Source: Brenneria nigrifluens DSM 30175 = ATCC 13028 (GTDB lineage Bacteria; Pseudomonadota; Gammaproteobacteria; Enterobacterales; Enterobacteriaceae). Taken from it: a DNA stretch of 64,000 nucleotides. The translations under genes were made by a program, and so were the position numbers. The notes beneath the pieces are model-generated. The model was not told the DNA's origin. It searched no databases and saw nothing but the letters and a program-made list of their open reading frames with translations. The stretch spans positions 1 to 64,000 of the forward strand of contig NZ_CP034036.1 of the NCBI RefSeq assembly GCF_005484965.1. The letters run 5' to 3'. Below are positions 25,738-33,597 of the stretch, piece after piece (positions within the stretch are counted from its first letter, which is position 1; every line of letters starts with the position of its first letter).

Positions 25738-26882
25738 AAATTACCAAAATCACAACCTACCGGCTGCCGCCGCGCTGGATGTTTTTGAAGATAGAAACGG
25801 ATGAAGGTGTTGTCGGCTGGGGCGAACCGGTGATTGAAGGCCGGGCGCGCACGGTGGAGGCCGCCGTGCATGAGCTTTCCGATTATCTGATTGGTCAGGA
25901 TCCGGCGCGCATAAACGATATCTGGCAGGTGCTTTACCGCGCCGGCTTCTACCGCGGCGGCCCGATTCTGATGAGCGCCATCGCCGGCATCGATCAGGCG
26001 TTATGGGATATCAAGGGCAAGGTGCTGGGCGTTCCGGTTTATCAACTGCTGGGCGGTCTGGTGCGCGACAAGATTAAAGCCTACAGTTGGGTCGGCGGCG
26101 ATCGCCCTTCCGAAGTCATTGCCGGTATTAAAAAGCTGACTGAAATCGGTTTCGATACCTTCAAGTTAAACGGCTGTGAAGAGATGGGCATCATCGATAA
26201 CTCACGTAAAGTGGACGCCGCCGTGGCGGTGGTGGCCGAGATTCGCGAAGCGTTTGGCAATAGCATTGAGTTCGGCCTCGATTTCCACGGCCGCGTCGAT
26301 GCGCCGATGGCGAAAATCCTGATCAAAGAGCTGGAGCCCTATCGCCCGCTGTTTATTGAGGAACCGGTGCTGGCCGAGCAGGCGGAGTATTATCCGCGTC
26401 TGGCGGCGCAGACGCATCTGCCTATTGCCGCAGGCGAACGGATGTTCTCCCGTTTTGACTTCAAACGCGTGCTGGCGGACGGCGGGCTGGCGATTATTCA
26501 GCCTGATTTATCCCACGCCGGCGGGATTACCGAGTGCTTCAAGATTGCGGCGATGGCGGAAGCTTACGATGTCGCGCTGGCCCCGCATTGCCCGTTGGGT
26601 CCGATTGCGCTGGCGGCCTGTTTACATCTTGATTTTGTCGCCCGCAACGCCGTGTTCCAGGAACAGAGTATGGGTATTCACTATAATAAAGGCGCGGAGC
26701 TGCTGGATTATGTGATTAATAAAGATGACTTCGCCATGACGGACGGTCACTTTTATCCGTTAAATAAACCAGGGCTGGGAGTGGAAATTAATGAAGAGCT
26801 GGTGATAGAGCGCAGCAAAAACGCTCCTGACTGGCGTAACCCGGTATGGCGTTATCCTGATGGCGCGGTAGCGGAGTGGTAA
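25734..26882 (+). CDS. dgoD: D-galactonate dehydratase DgoD
   Basis: DgoD removes water from D-galactonate to give 2-dehydro-3-deoxygalactonate. The 382-residue enolase-superfamily enzyme has N-terminal [25 protein letters not shown], metal-binding residues in GLDFHGR, IEEPV and [11 protein letters not shown], and the histidine of [12 protein letters not shown]. It is coupled to dgoA (4-bp overlap) and is followed by a 391-bp structured gap before dgoT. Confidence 0.95.
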   Translation: [382 protein letters not shown]

Positions 26883-27273
26883 TTATTTAAGTCGGATCCC
26901 CCGAGGTTAGCGCCGGTTAAAATTTAAATCTTGCTCAATATATCAATATATATTGCGAGAGTTATTATATCTGAAAGATTTTAACTGGCCTGAATCAGGG
27001 GGCTTGATTTTTAAGTGTTGTTTATTAATAGACGATGCGGATGAATTCGTTTATCACGTTCTCATCTCATTGGTTTATTAAATCATAAGAAGATAAATTT
27101 TCAGGAATCACAAGGGACTGTTGTCACTGGTCGTCCATTACGCATTTCGGGGAAAACGAAGGGTAATGTAAAAAGCATAACCACCTGCTGGTGTTGTTTA
27201 TATCTTTAAAATGGCTGACAGATAATCACTATCGTCAGCGTTATAAAATAAATAGCGATAACAGGAATATAAG
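26883..27273 (+). promoter_or_regulatory. Structured dgoD-dgoT intergenic region
   Basis: Nested inverted repeats lie at 26897-27012: CCCCC (26898) with GGGGG (26998-27002), GCCGGTTAAAAT (26912-26923) with ATTTTAACTGGC (26978-26989), and an inner CAATATAT/ATATATTG stem. The outer stem is followed by TTGATTTTTAAG, so it may act as a partial terminator or processing site between dgoD and dgoT. The rest, 27013-27273, is AT-rich leader for dgoT with no ORF. Confidence 0.55.
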
Positions 27274-28563
27274 ATGGATATGACATTAACTGCCCGACCT
27301 ACAAAACGGCGTTATCTCACATTGCTGATGATTTTTATTACGGTAGTGATTTGTTACGTTGACCGGGCGAACCTGGCTGTGGCTTCGGCGCATATTCAGG
27401 AAGAGTTCGGCATTAGCAAGACTCAAATGGGTTATATTTTTTCTGCGTTTGCCTGGACATATACCTTATGTCAAATACCGGGAGGCTGGTTTCTTGATCG
27501 GGTGGGCTCAAAGCTGACATATTTTATTGCCATTATGGGTTGGTCGATTGCGACTTTATTACAGGGGTTTGCCACAGGGCTGGCTTCATTAATCGGTTTA
27601 CGGGCGGTCACCGGATTATTTGAAGCGCCGGCGTTTCCCACCAATAACCGTATGGTAACCAGCTGGTTTCCAGAGCAGGAGCGGGCGTCTGCCGTTGGGT
27701 TTTATACTTCCGGACAGTTTGTCGGTTTGGCATTTTTAACGCCGTTGTTAATTTGGGTTCAGGAGCTTCTGAGCTGGCATTGGGTATTTATTATCACCGG
27801 CGGGATCGGTATTGTCTGGGCGGTAATCTGGCATTTTGTTTATCAGCCCCCTAAAAAAAGCCGCGGTATCAACCGCGCGGAGTTGGACTATATTTCCGCG
27901 GGCGGCGGCATCGTCGATGGCGACGCGCCTTCCGAGAAAAAATCCCGCATGCCGTTGTCCGCGGCCGACTGGAAACTGGTATTTAACCGCAAGCTGGTTG
28001 GCGTCTATATCGGGCAGTTTGCCGTGACCTCTACGCTATGGTTCTTCCTGACCTGGTTCCCTAACTATTTGACGCAGGAAAAGCATATCAGCGCCCTGAC
28101 GGCGGGTTTTATGACGGTTGTTCCCTTCCTGGCTGCGTTTGTCGGCGTTTTGCTGTCGGGATTTGTGGCTGACTGGCTGGTACGTCGCGGTAAGTCGATC
28201 GGTTTTGCCCGTAAGACGCCGATTATCTGTGGCTTATTGATTTCAACCTGCATCATGGGGGCCAACTACACCAACGATCCCATCTGGATTACGATGCTGA
28301 TGGCCGTCGCCTTCTTTGGGAATGGATTTGCTTCCATCACCTGGTCGTTGGTTTCGTCACTGGCGCCGATTCGGCTGATTGGTCTGACCGGCGGCGTATT
28401 CAACTTTGTGGGCGGCCTGGGCGGAATTACCGTACCACTGATTATCGGCTATCTGGCGCAGGATTATGGTTTTGCTCCTGCATTAACCTACATTGCCGTG
28501 GTTGCCCTGATAGGGGCATTGTCTTACATCTTCCTGGTGGGCGACGTTGAGCGTGTAGGCTAA
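27274..28563 (+). CDS. dgoT: D-galactonate transporter DgoT (MFS, ACS family)
   Basis: DgoT is a proton-coupled D-galactonate symporter of the anion:cation symporter family. The 429-residue protein has 12 membrane segments. VICYVDRANLAVASAHIQEEFG and the loop DRVGSKLTY are family hallmarks, and GLFEAPAFPTNNRMVTSWFPEQER carries substrate-site charges. It lies downstream of dgoRKAD but 391 bp away, so its expression may be separately tuned. A strong hairpin terminator follows. Confidence 0.95.
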   Translation: MDMTLTARPTKRRYLTLLMIFITVVICYVDRANLAVASAHIQEEFGISKTQMGYIFSAFAWTYTLCQIPGGWFLDRVGSKLTYFIAIMGWSIATLLQGFATGLASLIGLRAVTGLFEAPAFPTNNRMVTSWFPEQERASAVGFYTSGQFVGLAFLTPLLIWVQELLSWHWVFIITGGIGIVWAVIWHFVYQPPKKSRGINRAELDYISAGGGIVDGDAPSEKKSRMPLSAADWKLVFNRKLVGVYIGQFAVTSTLWFFLTWFPNYLTQEKHISALTAGFMTVVPFLAAFVGVLLSGFVADWLVRRGKSIGFARKTPIICGLLISTCIMGANYTNDPIWITMLMAVAFFGNGFASITWSLVSSLAPIRLIGLTGGVFNFVGGLGGITVPLIIGYLAQDYGFAPALTYIAVVALIGALSYIFLVGDVERVG

Positions 28564-28575
28564 CGCCCGAGCGTA

Positions 28576-28621
28576 AAAAAACGGACTTCCTCCGGATGGA
28601 GGAAAGTCCGTTTAATTTTTT
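28576..28621. terminator. Terminator after dgoT
   Basis: A stem of about 15 bp, AAACGGACTTCCTCC with GGAGGAAAGTCCGTTT (one bulge), closes on GGAT and is followed by TAATTTTTT. Preceded by AAAAAAA, it can work in both directions, ending dgoT and the minus-strand ssu transcripts. Confidence 0.9.
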
Positions 28622-28639
28622 GATTATCCGGCGAGGCCG

Positions 28640-28720
28640 TTAATTATAGATGACCGCGGTGCATCGCCGTTGGCGCAGGTGACGGTAAACAAACGCCCCG
28701 GCGCCCGCCTCAGCTCTGCG
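28640..28720 (-). pseudogene. Remnant 3' end of a DUF1471 (YhcN/BhsA-like) gene
   Basis: Read on the minus strand, this stretch gives AGA..., FTVTCANGD and CTAVIYN-stop in two frames. That matches the C-terminus of the intact DUF1471 gene at 39876-40136 (AYTITSATGND then RGTAVIYN) once about 14 nt deleted near 28660 and about 2 nt deleted near 28690 are allowed for. It starts at the ssuD stop and has no N-terminal part. It is a short frameshifted relic, called from alignment by eye. Confidence 0.6.
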
Positions 28721-29852
28721 AAACTTTCCGCGGCGGAATATACCGATTGGCGACGGTTTCTCCGGACGCTTCCACCGAGCGCAGCGGCGTGGGATGCGCC
28801 AGATCGAGATGCGGGAACAGCAGTTCGCCGACCCGGTAGGCCTCTTCCAGATGCGGATAGCCGGAAAGGATAAAGGTATCGATGCCGAGATCGGCGTACT
28901 CCTGAATGCGCGCCGCCACCGTCGGGCCGTCGCCCACCAGCGCGGTGCCGGCGCCGCCGCGCACCAGTCCCACCCCGGCCCACAGGTTCGGGCTGATTTC
29001 CAGATTGTCCTTTTTACCGCCGTGCAGCGCCGCCATCCGCTGTTGTCCGACCGAGTCGAAGCGGGCAAAGGCGGCCTGCGCGGCGGCGATGGTCTCATCG
29101 TCCAGATGTGAAATCAGCCGATCGGCGGCCTGCCAGGCTTCCTCGGTGGTCTCCCGCACGATCACGTGCAGGCGGATGCCGAATCGCACCTGGCGCCCTT
29201 TGGCCTGCGCCTTGGCGCGCACCTCGTCCAGTTTTTCCTTCACCTGCGCGGGCGGTTCGCCCCAGGTCAGGTAGAGATCGACCTGATCGGCCGCCAGATC
29301 CTGCGCCGCCGCGGACGAACCGCCGAAATAGAGCGGCGGGCGCGGCTGCTGCACCGCGGGATAAATCAGTTTGGCGCTTTTCACCTGAAGGTGCTTGCCG
29401 TCAAAGTCGACGGTTTCCCCTTCCAGCAGCCGACGCCAGATATGGGTAAATTCGGCGGACGCCTCGTAACGCTCGTCATGATCGAGAAACACCCCTTCGG
29501 CGGCCAGCTCTTCCGGGTCGCCGCCGGTGACCAGGTTGAACAGCGCCCGGCCGTTCGACAGCCGATCCAGCGTGGCGGCCTGGCGCGCGGCAATGGTCGG
29601 CGAGATGACGCCGGGGCGCAGCGCCACCAGAAATTTCAGCCGCTGCGTCACCGGGATCAGCGAGGCGGCAACCAGCCAGGAATCTTCGCAGGAGCGGCCG
29701 GTGGGCAGCAACACGCCGCCGAATCCCTGCTGCTCGGCGGCCTGCGCCACCTGTTGCAGATAGCCGTAATCCACATGGCGGGCGCCCTCTGAACTGCCAA
29801 GGTAGCGGCCGTCGCCGTGGGTGGGTAGAAACCAGAATACGTTAAGGCTCAT
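28710..29852 (-). CDS. ssuD: FMNH2-dependent alkanesulfonate monooxygenase SsuD
   Basis: SsuD desulfonates alkanesulfonates to aldehyde and sulfite using FMNH2 and oxygen, so that the sulfur can be assimilated. The 380-residue TIM-barrel flavin-dependent (bacterial luciferase-like) enzyme is very similar to E. coli SsuD: MSLNVFWFLPTHGDGRYLG, TGRSCEDSW (active-site-region Cys55) and ISHLDDETIAAAQAAFAR. It lies 41 bp after ssuA. No ssuE flavin reductase is adjacent, so FMNH2 must come from a reductase encoded elsewhere. Confidence 0.96.
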   Translation of the reverse strand: MSLNVFWFLPTHGDGRYLGSSEGARHVDYGYLQQVAQAAEQQGFGGVLLPTGRSCEDSWLVAASLIPVTQRLKFLVALRPGVISPTIAARQAATLDRLSNGRALFNLVTGGDPEELAAEGVFLDHDERYEASAEFTHIWRRLLEGETVDFDGKHLQVKSAKLIYPAVQQPRPPLYFGGSSAAAQDLAADQVDLYLTWGEPPAQVKEKLDEVRAKAQAKGRQVRFGIRLHVIVRETTEEAWQAADRLISHLDDETIAAAQAAFARFDSVGQQRMAALHGGKKDNLEISPNLWAGVGLVRGGAGTALVGDGPTVAARIQEYADLGIDTFILSGYPHLEEAYRVGELLFPHLDLAHPTPLRSVEASGETVANRYIPPRKVSQS

Positions 29853-29893
29853 GGGGTTATCTCCTGAGCGGCGATCGCGTGCGAGCGCCGGAA

Positions 29894-30898
29894 TTAGTGC
29901 GTATGGGGATGCCAGACGCGTTGCGCGACATCGACCTTCACCGGCAGCAGCCGGTTTTCGTAAAACAGGTCGGCGGTATATTGCTGGGCTTTGATCGTGG
30001 CGGCATCCAGCGGTTTGATGGTGGAGGGCGGACGGTGGCTGAGCGCGGTCTCAATCACCTTTTCCGGCAGGCCGACCGCGTTCGCCAGCAGCGTGACGCT
30101 CTGCGCGCGATCGCTCTGCGTCAGCGCATCGGCCTGGGTCAATACCTCCAGCACCTGACCGATAAAGGCGCCGTTTTGTTCGGTATAAGGGCGGGCGGCC
30201 AGGTAAAAAGATCCGGTCTTTTTCAGGCCGGTGCCGTCGGCCAGCACCCGGACGCCGCCTTCGACCAGCGCGGCGGAGTAATAGGGGTCCCAGATGGTCC
30301 AGGCGTCGACATTGCCTTGTTGAAAGGCGGCGCGGGCGTCTGCCGGGGTGAGGTAGATCGGCTTAATATCGCTGAACGCCAAACCCGACTTTTGCAACAG
30401 TTGCAGCAGCGTATTATGCGCGCTGGAACCTTTCTGGAAGGCGATTTTGCGCCCTTTCAGATCGGCGACGCTGTTGATCGGGCTATCTTCGCGCACCAGA
30501 ATCACTTCGACCAGGGGTTTGGGCGGCTCGACGCCGACGTACAGCAGATCCGCCCTGGCGGCCTGGGCGAAAATAGGCGGAATATCGCCGGTGCTGCCCA
30601 GATCGATACTGCCGACGTTAAGCGCCTCCAGCATTTGCGGACCGGCCGGAAATTCAATCCAGCTGATCCTGGTCTGCGGAAAGCGTTTCTCCAGCAGCTG
30701 ATGGGATTTGGCCAGCACCAGAGGGATGGACCCTTTTTGAAAGCCGATGCGCAACTGCTCCGGCGCCGTGTCCTGCGCGTGGGCGCCGCCGGTAAACAGA
30801 GCGGCGAGGGTAATGATTGCCGCGCACGCGCAGTACAGAAACGTGCTGCGTCGTCCTGGGGATCCCGAACCCGGTATAATCGTTGAGTCCTTCATCAT
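29894..30898 (-). CDS. ssuA: Aliphatic sulfonate-binding protein SsuA
   Basis: SsuA is the periplasmic receptor of the sulfonate ABC importer SsuABC. The 334-residue protein has a long signal peptide (hydrophobic core TFLYCACAAIITLAALFTGGAHA) and the NMT1-like SsuA fold (LRIGFQKGSIPLVLAKSHQLLEKRFP; GPQMLEALNVGSIDLGSTGD). Two consecutive ATG codons (30896-30898 and 30893-30895) could start it. It is the first gene of a two-gene ssuA-ssuD unit; ssuC and ssuB are absent here. Confidence 0.93.
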   Translation of the reverse strand: MMKDSTIIPGSGSPGRRSTFLYCACAAIITLAALFTGGAHAQDTAPEQLRIGFQKGSIPLVLAKSHQLLEKRFPQTRISWIEFPAGPQMLEALNVGSIDLGSTGDIPPIFAQAARADLLYVGVEPPKPLVEVILVREDSPINSVADLKGRKIAFQKGSSAHNTLLQLLQKSGLAFSDIKPIYLTPADARAAFQQGNVDAWTIWDPYYSAALVEGGVRVLADGTGLKKTGSFYLAARPYTEQNGAFIGQVLEVLTQADALTQSDRAQSVTLLANAVGLPEKVIETALSHRPPSTIKPLDAATIKAQQYTADLFYENRLLPVKVDVAQRVWHPHTH

Positions 30899-30978
30899 GA
30901 ACAGCGTACCCTTATAACCAAAAATTAAAATAAAGTGATAATGCGCAACATCGAATGGATAACCATAACAGGCGCGGC

Positions 30979-30996
30979 GAGATTTTTTTAAATCTC
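30979..30996 (-). terminator. Weak hairpin between tonB and ssuA
   Basis: A 7-bp perfect stem, GAGATTT and AAATCTC, flanks a TTTT loop just after the end of tonB on the minus strand. The stem is AT-rich and the tail is poor, so it is a possible weak terminator of the receptor operon. Confidence 0.35.
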
Positions 30997-31063
30997 AATT
31001 TCTGGTTTTTATAGTTAAAAACAGAAAGTGCCACGCGCGGCAACGGTGGCAATCTCTAACGCG

Positions 31064-31816
31064 TTATTGCAATTTGAAACTCAGGGGAAAGCTGGCCCAG
31101 CTATCCAGCGGCGCGCCGTCGCGCTGCGCGGGAACGAACGTCCACTGGCGAACCGCGGCGATGGCCGCCCGATCGAGCATGTCGTAGCGGCTGCTGTTTA
31201 CAATTTGAATCTCGCCGGGTTTACCGTTTGCCAGCACGCGTACGCGCAGCGTGACGGTTCCTTGCCACTTGCGTTTAAGCGCCAGCGCCGGATAGCGCGG
31301 CGCCGGGTTGTTCAAGTGGGCGGCGCTGGCGGAAGCGGGCGTGAGCACTCCCGTCGGCGCGGCCGCCGTCGCCGGGTTTGAGGATGTTGGGGCTGCGCTC
31401 GCGCCAGCCGAGGGGGCGTCCGCCGGGGGCGACGGCGTCCGTTGCGGCGCCGGCTTGGGGCGGGCCGTTGCAGTCCGTTTGGGTTCCGGGCGCTTTTCCA
31501 GCGGTTTCGGCGGCGCGACGGGTTCAGGCTGCGCCGTTGCCAGGCTGTCCGGCGCCGGTGGTGGTGCGTTTTGTTCCGGCGGTTCCTCGACGGCCGGCGA
31601 GGCCGCCTTCGACGCTGCGTCGGGCGTCGGCTCGGCGGCAGCGGCCAGCGCCAGTTCAAGCGTCACCGTGGGGGGGGACTGGGGAATGGTCGGCGTTGAT
31701 AACGGCGAGGAAATCAGTAAATAGATCACCAGGGCATGCAGCGACGCCGCCAGCAGGACTATCAGGATCTTTTCGCCTTTGCCGCCGATTATTGACGTGG
31801 AGGAAAAATGCTTCAT
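31064..31816 (-). CDS. tonB: TonB-family energy transducer
   Basis: TonB-like proteins span the periplasm and transmit inner-membrane proton-motive force to outer-membrane receptors. The 250-residue protein has one N-terminal membrane segment (ILIVLLAASLHALVIYLLIS), a Pro/Ala/Lys-rich spacer (about residues 45-165) and a TonB C-terminal domain (NPAPRYPALALKRKWQGTVTLRV; RAAIAAVRQWTFVPA). Its ATG overlaps the ABC stop codon by 3-4 bp, so it is the dedicated transducer of the receptor operon rather than the housekeeping tonB. Confidence 0.93.
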   Translation of the reverse strand: MKHFSSTSIIGGKGEKILIVLLAASLHALVIYLLISSPLSTPTIPQSPPTVTLELALAAAAEPTPDAASKAASPAVEEPPEQNAPPPAPDSLATAQPEPVAPPKPLEKRPEPKRTATARPKPAPQRTPSPPADAPSAGASAAPTSSNPATAAAPTGVLTPASASAAHLNNPAPRYPALALKRKWQGTVTLRVRVLANGKPGEIQIVNSSRYDMLDRAAIAAVRQWTFVPAQRDGAPLDSWASFPLSFKLQ

Positions 31817-33576
31817 GGTTGCGCCCTGACGACTGAGAGGGTTTCTGATGGCGTATCGCGCTGCGGGAAGGTCTCTTCCTGTTGAAGCGGGGGCTCGCCC
31901 GCGGCATCGACGGGGTGGTCGCAGGGCGCGATCGGCAGGGTATGGCTGTGCCAGTGCGCCAGATTTTCGTGATGGGTTATGCTAATCACCGTGGTTTCGG
32001 GCAGCGTTTCGCGTAGCAACCGATACAGGTGGCTTTCGGTATCCTGATCCAACGCGGAAGTGGCTTCGTCGAGGAAAACGCAGTCAGGGCGTTGCAGCAG
32101 CACGCGGGCGAAGGCCAGGCGCTGCTGTTCGCCGGGCGAAAAGCGTTTTTCCCAGGCGTCGGTCTTATCCAACTGCGGCAGGTAGTGCGCCAGCCGCACG
32201 CGTATCATGGCGTCGCGGCAGCGCTCGCCGTCAAGAGCGGAGCCCGGATAGCTCAGAATGTCCCGCAACGTCCCGGATGGCAGATAACTCTTTTGCGGCA
32301 GGAATAGAGCATGGCCGGCGGGAAAGGAAATTTCGCCGTGTCCGTGGGGCCACAGTCCCGCCAGCGCGCGCAGCAGCGTACTCTTGCCGCTGCCGGAATG
32401 GCCGCGGATCACCCAGCTTTCGCCGGGGAAGATAGCGATATCGGGTATGGCGCACAGCGGTGCGCCGTTGGGCAGATGCAGGCACAGGCCGCGAGTGCGC
32501 AAGGTGCGTTCCGCCGCCGGCGTCACCCTGATGTTGCTGGACTCCTGCTGAGACAATAGCTGGTCAAACTCGCGCAGCCGTCGCAGCACGGCGCGCAGTA
32601 GCGCCAGATCCTGGTAGTTGAACAGAAACCAGGAAAGCGCGGTGCGCAGCCGGGCGAAAGCGGTGTTCATCTGCATCACGCCGCCGATGGTTAGCTGACC
32701 GGCGAAGTAGCGCGGCACGGTGAACAGGTAAGAGACGAAACTGCCCGCCTCGATGTAGAACGTCTCGGTAAACGCTACCCGCTTTGAGTACAGCATCAGT
32801 CCGCGCCAGTTGTGGGCAATGGCGCCAAAGGCGGCGCGAAAGCGCCGGTTCTCCTCCTCTTCCCCGCGGTAGAAAGCGATTTGCTCCGCATTTTCCCGCA
32901 TGCGCATCAGCTGATAGCGGAAATCCGCTTCATAGCGCTGCTGCTGATAACCCAGCCCGACCAGCGGGCGGCCGATTTTTTCCATCACCCACGAGCCGAA
33001 CAGCGCATAGGCGATGCCCACCCACAGCATGTAGCCGGGGATCTCGACGTCAAAACCCAGCAGCGACAGCGGCAAGGTGCCCGACAGCCCCCACAGGATC
33101 ACCGAGAATGAGATGGCGTTGGCGACGTTGGTGATCAGTTCCAGCAGCAGCTCCAGGCTTTTTTCCGCCAGCAGGCGCAGGTCTTCCGCGATGCGCTGAT
33201 CCGGGTTATCGGCCTGCGCGCTTTTTTCCAGCCGGTAGTAGGCGCGCTGGCGCAGCCAGCGTCGTAAAAACACATCGACCAGCCAGCTGCGCCAGCGCAG
33301 CATAAGCAGTTGGCTGAACCAGACGCTGAACGCCTTGGCCAGCACCGCGATACTGACCAGCAACAGCAGCGTTAGCATCAGCGTTCCGATCGCCTCGCGG
33401 CGCTGGTCGACCAGCGCATCGAAAAAATTTCGCTGCCAGTTGCTGATCCCCACCGCCGCATAGACGGTACCCATCTTCAACAGGATAACCAGCGCCAGCA
33501 GGCCGATGGCCGACCATTTCTCTTCCGAGCGCCAGTAAGCGCCCAGCAGCATGGATGTCGATATGGGTTTGTTCAT
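31813..33576 (-). CDS. SbmA/YddA-type ABC transporter (fused permease-ATPase)
   Basis: The 587-residue half-transporter has an N-terminal SbmA/BacA-like membrane domain (AYWRSEEKWSAIGLLALVILLKMGTVYAAV; RRWLRQRAYYRLE) and a C-terminal ATPase with Walker A GHSGSGKST, signature FSPGEQQRLAFARVLL and Walker B CVFLDEATSALD. It resembles E. coli YddA, which neighbours a TonB-dependent receptor there too. It lies 21 bp after the receptor and overlaps tonB. It probably moves a siderophore, metallophore or cyclic peptide across the inner membrane; the direction is not certain from sequence. Confidence 0.88.
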   Translation of the reverse strand: MNKPISTSMLLGAYWRSEEKWSAIGLLALVILLKMGTVYAAVGISNWQRNFFDALVDQRREAIGTLMLTLLLLVSIAVLAKAFSVWFSQLLMLRWRSWLVDVFLRRWLRQRAYYRLEKSAQADNPDQRIAEDLRLLAEKSLELLLELITNVANAISFSVILWGLSGTLPLSLLGFDVEIPGYMLWVGIAYALFGSWVMEKIGRPLVGLGYQQQRYEADFRYQLMRMRENAEQIAFYRGEEEENRRFRAAFGAIAHNWRGLMLYSKRVAFTETFYIEAGSFVSYLFTVPRYFAGQLTIGGVMQMNTAFARLRTALSWFLFNYQDLALLRAVLRRLREFDQLLSQQESSNIRVTPAAERTLRTRGLCLHLPNGAPLCAIPDIAIFPGESWVIRGHSGSGKSTLLRALAGLWPHGHGEISFPAGHALFLPQKSYLPSGTLRDILSYPGSALDGERCRDAMIRVRLAHYLPQLDKTDAWEKRFSPGEQQRLAFARVLLQRPDCVFLDEATSALDQDTESHLYRLLRETLPETTVISITHHENLAHWHSHTLPIAPCDHPVDAAGEPPLQQEETFPQRDTPSETLSVVRAQP

Positions 33577-33597
33577 TATTTCCTCATATCAACGGGG

